Positions 38,265 to 46,234 of a stretch of DNA of 50,214 nucleotides are shown here, in pieces (the stretch's first letter is position 1; every line of letters begins with the position of its first letter). Below the pieces are notes generated by a model that worked only from the letters and a program-made list of their open reading frames with translations, was not told the origin of the DNA and made no database searches. Origin of the DNA: CAYWEM01 sp964457225. Its GTDB lineage: Bacteria; Acidobacteriota; Aminicenantia; UBA2199. Made by a program: the position numbers and the translations under genes. The DNA is taken from the NCBI GenBank assembly GCA_964457225.1, contig CAYWEM010000018.1:1-50214 (forward strand), read 5' to 3'.

Positions 38265-40822
38265 ACATCCTCATTGCCGTTCTCATTTCTCTCGGCCTTC
38301 TTTTCCTGTTCATTTCGGCTGTAGTTTTGTTCAACAAAAAATGGCGGATCCTCTTTTTCAAACTGATAAAAGACAGCGGCAAGTTTCCTGAAGAACCGGG
38401 GCACCGGCCAAATTGTGTCATAACTGACAGTCATGCGGTTCTGAAAGATTTGATTGGAGCTGAACAGCTTTTCAGGATTCTGGTTGAAAATGCTCCAATG
38501 GTGTTTTTCGTAGTGGATGAGCAGGGAGTTTTTCTCCTGTCTGAAGGCAGTGGATTGAAAAGACTTGGATTGAATCCCGGGCAGCTAGTCGGCCGCTCTC
38601 TGTTCGATGTATACCGTGATCACCCGGATATAAATGAAGCCGTCAGAACGGCGCTTTCCGGGAAAGAAATCCGATGTGAATTCAATCTTCAGGACATGGT
38701 TTTCGATACTTTCATCGCCCCGGTTTGCGATCAGTGCGGCCGGATAAGCGGTGCCGTCGGCATTGCCAATGATATCAGCACTTCCAGGGGAACGGAAGAA
38801 GCACTGCGGCAAAGCGAGGAACTGCACCGAAAATTCATGCGGACTGTTCCAGACCTTGTCGTCAGGACCGATATCGACGGCACCATAACTTTCTTAAACG
38901 AAAGGGGATTATCTTTTTTCCAGGGAATATCAAGAGAACAGGTTCTGGGCCGGAACATGCTGTCGTTTATCGCTGAAGAAGATCTGCCCAGGGCCATGCA
39001 GAACACCCGGCTGATGTTTGAAAAACCACTGGGGCCCAAGGAATACAGGATCAACCTGGGGGAAGACAGGTTTGTCCAGGTTGAGGTCAACGGGGATCTG
39101 ATCAGAGACCGGGAGGGAAACCCGGCGGGCATGATCTACGTGATCCGCGATGTCAGTGAAAGAAAACAAGCCCTGGATGTTTTGAGTCAAAGCGAGGCGG
39201 CGCTCAAAAGACAGCACGAGCTCCTTTCAGCCCTGCTGGAAAACCTGCCCATCGGGGTGTTCATGGTCGAAGCTCCGGACGGCAAGCCACTGATAGCAAA
39301 TAAGGCGGCCCGCAGAATGTTGGGGCAGGGCCTGGTGCCGGATGCGATCGGGGAGAGCCTGGCCGAGGTTTACCAGGCCCGCAAACTGGGTAGCGAAGGC
39401 CATTATCCGGCCCGGGAACTGCCGGTGATCAGGGCCATGCAGGGGGAATCGGCCTACGTCGATGACATGATTGTTGAACGTCCTGACGGTTCGGAAATCC
39501 TGCTGGAAGTGTTCGGCACTCCGGTCAGGGATGAGCAGGGGCGGATCTGGGGCGGATTGATCAGTTTCCGTGATATCAGCGCCATCAAATCAAGCGAAGC
39601 CGAAAAAGAAAAACTCCAGGCCCAGTTGGCCCAGGCCCAGAAATTGGAATCAATCGGCCGCCTGGCCGGTGGGGTGGCCCACGATTTCAACAACATGCTG
39701 GCCGTTATCCTGGGTCGCACGGAAATCGTCCTGTCCAGGCTGAAAGCCGAACCCGAACTGGAAGAAGATCTGCAGAGCATCCGACGGGCGGCCCGGCGTT
39801 CGGCCGAGGTGGTCCGCCAACTGCTGGCTTTCGCCCGGAAACAGACTATTAAACCCTGCACCATTGATCTGAACGCAATCGTATCGGACATGCTCGGCAT
39901 ATTGCAACGCCTGATCGGCGAAAACATCGAGCTGGTCTGGCAGCCCGGCCAGGAACTGTGGCCGGTCAGGGCGGACAAGAACCAGCTGGAACAGGTTTTG
40001 CTGAACCTCTGCGTCAATGCCAGGGATGCCATAAGCCACCAGGGACGGATCGTCATTGAAACCTTCAATCGAAACTTCGATCAAGCTGATTCCAAAATCA
40101 ACCCGGACTGTTCCCCGGGTGAGTTCGCCTGCCTGCAGGTCAGTGACAACGGCTGCGGCATGGATGACGAAGTCAAGGCGCATGTTTTTGAACCATTTTT
40201 CACCACCAAGGCTCCCGGCCGTGGCACCGGCCTGGGAATGGCCTCGATCTACGGGGCGGTCAGGCAAAACCTGGGCTTTATCAACGTGGTCAGCGAGCCC
40301 GGTCGCGGGACCAGCATCCAGGTTCATATTCCCCGCGACTGGTCCGCGGTGCCGCAAGCTCATGCCGAAGAAAAGGCCATGACTCCACCGACCGGACGGG
40401 AAACCATCCTGCTGGTTGAGGATGAAGAGGAAGTAATGGAAGTGGTCAGGCAGCAGCTGCTTTTCCTGGGTTACCGGGTCCTGTCTGCGGCCTGTCCGGC
40501 CAGGGCCCTGGAACTGGCGGTCGAATACCGGTCTGAAATCGACCTCCTGTTGAGCGACGTGGTCATGCCGGAGATGAACGGCCGCCAGCTTGGAGAAAAG
40601 ATCCTTGAAATAGATCCCGCTGTCAGGCTTCTTTTCATGTCTGGTTACACCACCGAAGTCATCGCCCATCACGGCATGCTTGACCAGGGAGTGAACTTCA
40701 TTCAAAAGCCTTTTTCCATCAAGGAACTGGCCGCTCAACTCAGGCAGATCCTGGATGGGAAAAAAACGTCACGCGGCCAGGATAAAAAGGAACGCAGGCG
40801 TGGAGCCAATGATAAAAACTGA
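38261..40822 (+). CDS. Hybrid histidine kinase (TM-PAS-PAS-PAS-HisKA-HATPase-REC)
   Basis: The protein has 853 residues from the GTG at 38261, or about 866 if the upstream ATG at 38220 is joined through the A8 run. A membrane helix lies at about 2-24. Three PAS-like domains occupy about 65-175, 185-300 and 318-440. The HisKA is of the NtrB type with H474 in GGVAHDFNN. The ATPase has NLCVNARDA, DNGCGM and GTGLGMAS. The receiver (about 710-835) has LLVEDEEE, LLSDVVMPEMNG and IQKPFS. The GTG start has no ribosome site of its own. It overlaps the next kinase gene by 14 bases. Its architecture is similar to the tandem-GAF kinase at 15138. Confidence 0.9.
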   Translation: MNILIAVLISLGLLFLFISAVVLFNKKWRILFFKLIKDSGKFPEEPGHRPNCVITDSHAVLKDLIGAEQLFRILVENAPMVFFVVDEQGVFLLSEGSGLKRLGLNPGQLVGRSLFDVYRDHPDINEAVRTALSGKEIRCEFNLQDMVFDTFIAPVCDQCGRISGAVGIANDISTSRGTEEALRQSEELHRKFMRTVPDLVVRTDIDGTITFLNERGLSFFQGISREQVLGRNMLSFIAEEDLPRAMQNTRLMFEKPLGPKEYRINLGEDRFVQVEVNGDLIRDREGNPAGMIYVIRDVSERKQALDVLSQSEAALKRQHELLSALLENLPIGVFMVEAPDGKPLIANKAARRMLGQGLVPDAIGESLAEVYQARKLGSEGHYPARELPVIRAMQGESAYVDDMIVERPDGSEILLEVFGTPVRDEQGRIWGGLISFRDISAIKSSEAEKEKLQAQLAQAQKLESIGRLAGGVAHDFNNMLAVILGRTEIVLSRLKAEPELEEDLQSIRRAARRSAEVVRQLLAFARKQTIKPCTIDLNAIVSDMLGILQRLIGENIELVWQPGQELWPVRADKNQLEQVLLNLCVNARDAISHQGRIVIETFNRNFDQADSKINPDCSPGEFACLQVSDNGCGMDDEVKAHVFEPFFTTKAPGRGTGLGMASIYGAVRQNLGFINVVSEPGRGTSIQVHIPRDWSAVPQAHAEEKAMTPPTGRETILLVEDEEEVMEVVRQQLLFLGYRVLSAACPARALELAVEYRSEIDLLLSDVVMPEMNGRQLGEKILEIDPAVRLLFMSGYTTEVIAHHGMLDQGVNFIQKPFSIKELAAQLRQILDGKKTSRGQDKKERRRGANDKN

Positions 40823-42737
40823 GCTGAAAAAAATCAGAAGGCTTTTTCCTATTCTGGTTGTTCTGGCCGCCGGGTTGTCCTTTGTTTGGCTGATGGCAGT
40901 CAGGATCGACCGGGAAATGCGCTCTGAACTGCTGAGGCAGGCCCGGCTGGTGGCCCAGATCATCAACGTCGAAAAGTTCAAGGATATGTTAAGCGGGAAC
41001 GAGGAAGATCTCGGCAAGCCGGAGTACCTGCTTTTCAAGGAAAAACTCGCCTCGGTGATTCAAACCAATGCCCGGTATCGCTATATATACACCATGGGCC
41101 GGCTGGACGACGGCCGGGTGTTTTTCTTTTCCGATACCGGCCAGCAAGTCGACGAAATAGAGGCGGAGGCCAAGCCGGGAGAAATATACCGGGACGTTCC
41201 CTCCGGAGTGCTCCGGGTTTTTCTCCGCGCCGAGGCTGATACTATCGGTCCTTATGCCGACAAGTGGGGGAGGTTCATTTCCGCCCTGGTACCCATGCTC
41301 GATCCTGATTCCGGGGAGGTTTACCTGGTGCTGGGACTGGATGTCGATGCCCGCTACTGGTACTACCGGGTGGCCGCCCAGGCCGGCCTGCCGGTGGCTC
41401 TGATGTGTTTTGTCCTGCTGATCCTGCTTTTTCGCCACTTGCGGATGCAGAAAAAAACCAACCTGGCCCTGGCCGAGAGCGAAGCCAGGTTCAGGGAACT
41501 GGCCGGGTTGCTGCCGCAGACCGTGTTTGAATCCGATACCCAAGGCCGGCTGACCTTTGCCAATGAACATGCTTTCGTCGAATTCGCTTACGATCAGGCG
41601 GATTTCGACCGGGGCATTCAATGCCTTGACATGATCGCTCCCGAAGACCGGCTCAGGGCGGCGGTCAATATGGCCGCCGTTCTGAAGAACAACAGTTCCG
41701 GGATGAACGAATACCGGGCTTTGCGAAAGGACGGCACTACGTTTCCGATCCTGGTCGTTTCTTCTCTCATCTGCAGAAACGGTGTCAAGCAGGGCTTGCG
41801 GGGCATAATCATCAATACGACTGAAATCAACAAAGCACATGAGACCATAAAAAAACTGAACCTGGAACTGGAGCGGAAGGTGGCCGCCAGGACGGCTGAA
41901 CTGAGTGAAGCCCTGGAGGAAATTGAAAAGGCCAATCTTGAATTGACGGTCATGAACGAAAACATGGCCGCTGAATCCAGGAAACTGGTGGAAATGAACG
42001 AAAAGCTGGCCCGCTCGGAAAGAGAACTCACCCAGGCCAATCAGGATAAGGACAAGTTTTTCTCGATAATAGCTCATGATCTGCGCAACCCCATAGGCGC
42101 CATCATGGGAGTTCTTGAAATAATGCTGGCCGGCCAGGCCGAGTTCAGCCCTGAAAAGAACCGGGATTTGCTGGCCACCGCCTTCAGTTCAGCGCAAAAG
42201 ACCTACCAGCTCCTGCTCAACCTGCTGGCCTGGGCCCGGGCTCAGTCGGGCCGTATGCCTTTCGAGCCGCGCCTCAATCTGATCCTGCCCGAGCTTGTCA
42301 GGGCGATCGATACGGTTGAGGCAAATGCCCGCAAAAAGAACATCCGGATCAGTCATGATCTTGATGAATCTATAGAAGCTTATTTTGACAGCGAGCAGTT
42401 AAACACCGTCCTGCGTAACCTGATCGCCAATGCGGTCAAGTATTCCCGGGAAGAAGGCACGGTTGAGATACGATGTTATGAAAAAGCTTCCGCCCGGGGG
42501 GCCATGATCGTGCTGGCGGTCCGTGACAGCGGCCCGGGCATGAGTCCCGGGATGCTGGCCGGGCTGTTCAGCGAAGACAGGCTCCAGCTTACTCCGGACA
42601 GTTCCGGTGAACTCGGGTCGGGACTGGGCCTGCTCTTGTGCCGGGAATTCGTTGCTGCCCACGGTGGAGAAATCTGGGCTGAAAGTGAACCGGGCCGGGG
42701 GAGTACTTTTTTCTTCACCATTTCGAAAAGCAATTAA
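40809..42737 (+). CDS. Membrane sensor histidine kinase with periplasmic domain
   Basis: The kinase has 642 residues. The ATG at 40809 (GGAG three bases before) is chosen over an in-frame ATG at 40755, as the residues between are highly basic and overlap the previous gene. TM1 is at about 13-30, followed by a periplasmic sensor of about 160 residues and TM2 at about 193-209. A PAS domain (about 225-340) and a long coiled coil (about 345-415) follow. HisKA has H423 in IIAHDLRNP, and the ATPase has NLIANAVKYS, DSGPGM and GSGLGLLL. There is no attached receiver. It probably phosphorylates the receiver of its upstream partner or a separate regulator. Confidence 0.9.
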   Translation: MIKTELKKIRRLFPILVVLAAGLSFVWLMAVRIDREMRSELLRQARLVAQIINVEKFKDMLSGNEEDLGKPEYLLFKEKLASVIQTNARYRYIYTMGRLDDGRVFFFSDTGQQVDEIEAEAKPGEIYRDVPSGVLRVFLRAEADTIGPYADKWGRFISALVPMLDPDSGEVYLVLGLDVDARYWYYRVAAQAGLPVALMCFVLLILLFRHLRMQKKTNLALAESEARFRELAGLLPQTVFESDTQGRLTFANEHAFVEFAYDQADFDRGIQCLDMIAPEDRLRAAVNMAAVLKNNSSGMNEYRALRKDGTTFPILVVSSLICRNGVKQGLRGIIINTTEINKAHETIKKLNLELERKVAARTAELSEALEEIEKANLELTVMNENMAAESRKLVEMNEKLARSERELTQANQDKDKFFSIIAHDLRNPIGAIMGVLEIMLAGQAEFSPEKNRDLLATAFSSAQKTYQLLLNLLAWARAQSGRMPFEPRLNLILPELVRAIDTVEANARKKNIRISHDLDESIEAYFDSEQLNTVLRNLIANAVKYSREEGTVEIRCYEKASARGAMIVLAVRDSGPGMSPGMLAGLFSEDRLQLTPDSSGELGSGLGLLLCREFVAAHGGEIWAESEPGRGSTFFFTISKSN

Positions 42738-42763
42738 AATTTGCAATCCGGTCGGTTCTGCAA

Positions 42764-42792
42764 TTGACAAAAAGTTTATATTAAACTAATTT
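42764..42792 (+). promoter_or_regulatory. Promoter for the first MCP gene
   Basis: TTGACA (42764-42769) and TAATTT (42787-42792) are spaced by 17 bases in an AT-rich stretch. GGAGG at 42817-42821 serves the ATG at 42827. Confidence 0.55.
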
Positions 42793-42826
42793 ATATGCAT
42801 TCCCTTATCTCATTCTGGAGGTCGAC

Positions 42827-44872
42827 ATGAAGATGAGATTTTCCGATTTGTCCATTTCCCAGAAAATGCTTTCCGTGCAGGCGGCGATAGTGATAATACT
42901 GCTGGCCGCTTTCATCGTTTTCATCAGTTCCTACACGGCCGGGGCACTGGAAGAAATGGCCCTGGAAGAGCTGGCCGCCATCAACGACGGGGTGTTCAAC
43001 ACGGTGGACACCTTTGAAACCTTGATGCGGGAAAACAGTGACAAACTTCTAAGTTTGTTTTCTTCATTTTACGCCGCAGATTTCGTGATTGATCCGGTCC
43101 AGACCGTGACCATTGCCGACCGCTCAGTTCCCTTACTGCGTTCCGGCAACCAGCCGGTCAGCCTGAATTTCAGCGCCGTCGATCGGTTCTCCGGCTTAGC
43201 CGGCGGCGTGGCCACGGTTTTCCAGCGACTGAATGATGATTTCCTGCGCATCAGCACCTCGCTGAAGAACCAGGCAGGTGAGCGGGCCATGGGTACCCTG
43301 CTCGATCGGGGCCACCCGGCCTACCAATTGCTCTTGAGGGGCGAAAAGTACACCGGTCCGGCCCGGCTATTCGGCCGTGACTACATGACTTCTTACCAGC
43401 CGGTGCTCAGCGGCGGACGGGTGATCGCAGTGTTGTTCATCGGCCTCGATTTCACTGAAACCCTGCAGGCTCTGAAACAGAAAGTAAGAGAGATAAAAGT
43501 CGGTGACACAGGCTATGTTTACGTGCTGGACGCCAGGCCGGATACGGCCGGAGTGCTGGTTGTACACCCGGCCCAGGAAGGAGTTGATATTTCCGCCTCC
43601 CAGGATGCCTCCGGCCGCCCTTTCATCCGGGAAATCCTCCAGAACCGCAGTGGAACCATCCACTATCCCTGGATCAACCGGGATTTGGGCGAAACCCACG
43701 CCCGGGAAAAAATCGTGGTTTACCGGCATTACCCTGAATTCGACTGGATCATCGCCTCTGGGAGTTACCTGGATGAATTTACCGAGAAAAGCCGGAGTTT
43801 GCGCAATTACCTTTATTTGATCTCTTTCATACTGCTTGCCCTCATAATGCTGATGCTGTTCATGGCTACCCGAACCTGGGTGCGCAAGCCCTTGCTCAAC
43901 CTGACCGCCATGGTCGAGGACCTTTCCCAGGGCGAGGCCGACCTGACAAAAAAAATCAGGATCATCAGCCGCGACGAGATGGGTGAATTGGCCCGGCATT
44001 TCAATGCCTTCATAGTACGTATCCAGGAGTTGGTGCGCCAGGTGAAGGAGAATGCCATAGCGGTGAGTTCGGCCACGTTGGAGATATCGGCTTCGACGGA
44101 GGAACTGGCGGCCACCACCGAGGAGCAGAGCACCCAGTCGCAGTCGGTGGCCAGCGCCCTGCACGAGTTGACCGCGACTTCCGAGGACATCGCCCGTTCG
44201 GTTGAGACCACCAGGTCGGTGGTCCAGGGTTCGGCCGAGCAGACCAGGGGCGGCAGCCGGGCCATCGGTAATTCGATCGAAGCTTTGCAGACTATAGAGA
44301 AGCAGACCGACGGCCTGGAGAAGATCATTCACAACCTGGGTAACTCCACGGCCAAGATAGGGGACATCATCGGGGTGATCAACGACGTGGCCGACCAGAC
44401 CAACCTGCTGGCCCTGAACGCGGCCATCGAGGCGGCCCGGGCCGGTGACGCCGGCAGGGGGTTCGCGGTGGTGGCCGACGAGGTGCGCAAGCTGGCCGAG
44501 CGCACGGCCAAGGCGACCAAGGAGATAGAGGGTATCATCATCGGCCTGCAGAGGGAATCGGACCAGGCGGGCCGGGCCATGGACGATGCTTCGGCCGAGG
44601 TGAAACGCAGTGTGGGGCTGGGCGAGGAATCACTGCAGATACTGGACAAGATCATCGCTTCGGGCGAGGAGATCAGTTCGGCCACCGAGGCCATAGCCTC
44701 GGCCATCACCCAGGAGAACGCCACCATCGAGGAAGTGAACAACAACGTGCAGGGCATCGCGGCCGGCAGTGCCGAGGCGGCCAATGCCGTGCAGGAGATC
44801 GCGGCCACGGCCGAGAACCTGGCCGCGGAAGCCGAAAAACTGAAGAACCTGGTGGAAAAGTTTATCGTCTGA
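42827..44872 (+). CDS. Methyl-accepting chemotaxis protein with Cache3/Cache2-type sensor
   Basis: This chemoreceptor has 681 residues. TM1 is at about 15-35. The periplasmic part looks like a Cache_3-Cache_2 fusion: TVFQRLNDDFLRISTSL, RAMGTLLDRGHPAYQLLL, LFGRDYMTSYQPV, GDTGYVYVLDARP and LVVHPAQEGVD. TM2 lies at about 330-347, then a HAMP domain ending in NAFIVRIQEL. The cytoplasmic signalling helices contain the hairpin tip DQTNLLALNAAIEAARAG...GRGFAVVADEVRKLAERT. No CheR-tethering pentapeptide is present at the C-terminus (VEKFIV). The part from codon RIQEL onward is nearly identical in DNA to the next MCP. Confidence 0.95.
   Translation: MKMRFSDLSISQKMLSVQAAIVIILLAAFIVFISSYTAGALEEMALEELAAINDGVFNTVDTFETLMRENSDKLLSLFSSFYAADFVIDPVQTVTIADRSVPLLRSGNQPVSLNFSAVDRFSGLAGGVATVFQRLNDDFLRISTSLKNQAGERAMGTLLDRGHPAYQLLLRGEKYTGPARLFGRDYMTSYQPVLSGGRVIAVLFIGLDFTETLQALKQKVREIKVGDTGYVYVLDARPDTAGVLVVHPAQEGVDISASQDASGRPFIREILQNRSGTIHYPWINRDLGETHAREKIVVYRHYPEFDWIIASGSYLDEFTEKSRSLRNYLYLISFILLALIMLMLFMATRTWVRKPLLNLTAMVEDLSQGEADLTKKIRIISRDEMGELARHFNAFIVRIQELVRQVKENAIAVSSATLEISASTEELAATTEEQSTQSQSVASALHELTATSEDIARSVETTRSVVQGSAEQTRGGSRAIGNSIEALQTIEKQTDGLEKIIHNLGNSTAKIGDIIGVINDVADQTNLLALNAAIEAARAGDAGRGFAVVADEVRKLAERTAKATKEIEGIIIGLQRESDQAGRAMDDASAEVKRSVGLGEESLQILDKIIASGEEISSATEAIASAITQENATIEEVNNNVQGIAAGSAEAANAVQEIAATAENLAAEAEKLKNLVEKFIV
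44018..44862 (+). repeat. Near-identical MCP signalling module, copy A
   Basis: These 845 bases match 47300-48144 base for base by eye, except 44065 (G) versus 47347 (A), a silent third-position change in a valine codon. The segment encodes the entire cytoplasmic signalling domain after HAMP. Sequence on both sides differs between the genes. Confidence 0.93.
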
Positions 44873-44924
44873 AAAGGCTGTTGATTGAGCTTGTAATCAG
44901 CTTCGGAAAAGACTTCAGTTCAAG

Positions 44925-44948
44925 GCAAAAAATGATCCGGTTTTTTGC
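44925..44948. terminator. Candidate bidirectional terminator
   Basis: GCAAAAAA (44925-44932) pairs with TTTTTTGC (44941-44948) around an 8-base loop, between the convergent MCP and porin genes. It gives a T run on both strands, but the stem is AT-rich. Confidence 0.45.
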
Positions 44949-46061
44949 TTAGAAACTGAGCATCCATGAATGCTGGAATCTGAGGGTTTTCTGATTATCG
45001 AGTCCCTGGTAGGCCGTGCTGATGTGATAGATTTCAAAACCGGCGGAAACCTGCTTGCCCAGATTGTAAACCAGGTTGGCGAAAACTGTGCTGTTCTTGA
45101 CGCGCATTCCGGCTGAAAGATCCTGTACCCGGGGCTGGTCCTGCCCGTAACCGGCGCTCATTTTCAGTCCCGGAGCCAGGCCGGCCTGCAGGTTGAGATA
45201 AAACCCGCTGGCTGAGATTTCCTTTTCAAGTGTCTGGTTTACGCCCTGGTTAACGGCACCGAAAAAAGGCAGCATGTTTTTGCCGTTGAAGAACTCTCCC
45301 AGCAGGGTCAGTTTGCCTGAAAAGCTGAGAATCAGGTCCAGGTTCAGGGAATTGCTGGAATAATCCTTCAGACCAGAGGATTTCCCGCTGTGCCCGGAAA
45401 GTCCCAATTGCAGGAAGGCCTGGTCGGCCAGGGGGATTCTGGCGGCCAGGCGGCCCTGCAGGGTGGGCAGTCCGGCGGCCACTCCGTCATCCAGCCCGTC
45501 GCGGTCCAGGTCTCCGGCAATGGTTCGAAATATGCCGCCCTGCATGGTCAGCAGGATTTTACCGGCCTGCAGGTTGTGCTGGAAGCTCAGTTGCGGGCGG
45601 CGGTAGCCGATGTTGCCCGAAGACCAGAGCACCGGGTAATTGAGAGTAAAAGGATTGAGCGGGTTGATTATGTCCCAGTACTGGCCGGCGATGAAGGTCC
45701 AGCGATCGTTTTTGATCTCCAGGTAGGCGTGGCGCATGTAATTGAAGGCCTTGTTCTCGGCTCCGCCGCCGTAAAAATCCACTTCCACCTTGCCGCCCAG
45801 GGTGAAATCGCCCAGCTTGCCGGCCGAGACGTTCAGTCCAAGCCTGGTCTGGTTGGCGGTGGCGTGAAACAACCCGTTGCTGGCGCCCGGGTCAACAGCC
45901 CAGAAAGCTGCGTTGCCGTGCGAGGAATTGCCGGTTTCGTAGATGGCGTCAAACTTGACATAACCGTAAGGCGTGACGTTTAGAACACTTTCTCCTGCCG
46001 GGGCGGCTATTGCTGAACTGATTGAAAAAACTGAAATGAGCAAAACAAACAGCAATTGCAT
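44949..46061 (-). CDS. Outer-membrane porin-like beta-barrel (DcaP-like)
   Basis: The protein has 370 residues. The start at 46061 is chosen over an in-frame start 36 codons upstream because it begins a clean signal peptide (MQLLFVLLISVFSISSAIAA) and GAGGTG lies just before it. The mature part opens with TPYGYVKFDAIYETGN, then alternating strands, including TRLGLNVSAG, GGKVEVDFYGG, YLEIKNDRWTFIAGQYWDII and YRRPQLSF. It ends in an aromatic strand with terminal Phe (HSWMLSF), the sorting signal for the outer membrane. The N-terminal pattern suggests a DcaP-like porin for small organic acids or similar; substrate unknown. It sits between two MCP genes. Confidence 0.82.
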   Translation of the reverse strand: MQLLFVLLISVFSISSAIAAPAGESVLNVTPYGYVKFDAIYETGNSSHGNAAFWAVDPGASNGLFHATANQTRLGLNVSAGKLGDFTLGGKVEVDFYGGGAENKAFNYMRHAYLEIKNDRWTFIAGQYWDIINPLNPFTLNYPVLWSSGNIGYRRPQLSFQHNLQAGKILLTMQGGIFRTIAGDLDRDGLDDGVAAGLPTLQGRLAARIPLADQAFLQLGLSGHSGKSSGLKDYSSNSLNLDLILSFSGKLTLLGEFFNGKNMLPFFGAVNQGVNQTLEKEISASGFYLNLQAGLAPGLKMSAGYGQDQPRVQDLSAGMRVKNSTVFANLVYNLGKQVSAGFEIYHISTAYQGLDNQKTLRFQHSWMLSF

Positions 46062-46184
46062 TTCACACCTCACTGTAACTGAAAATTGTTTTATCATTTT
46101 AACATAAGTAAATACCGGGATGAAACCTGTGTTTGTTTTTAACTCATAAAAAAAACATTGATAAGTCAATTAAATGTAAAGCAG

Positions 46185-46214
46185 TTGACTTTAGGTTTTC
46201 AATTGAAGTATTCT
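46185..46214 (+). promoter_or_regulatory. Promoter for the second MCP gene
   Basis: TTGACT (46185-46190) and TATTCT (46209-46214) are spaced by 18 bases. AAGGAG at 46221-46226 precedes the ATG at 46235. The 173-base gap to the porin gene is AT-rich and divergent. Confidence 0.5.
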
Positions 46215-46234
46215 GAAAAAAAGGAGAAGAAAAA

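Noticed and set aside
43367..44332. A 321-codon minus-strand frame opposite the first MCP, partly repeated opposite the second MCP
   Set aside because: The repeat simply mirrors the duplicated MCP module, so it is not an independent gene pair.
45390..45983. A 197-codon plus-strand frame inside the porin gene
   Set aside because: It is antisense to a porin with signal peptide and terminal Phe, and has no supporting motif or ribosome site.
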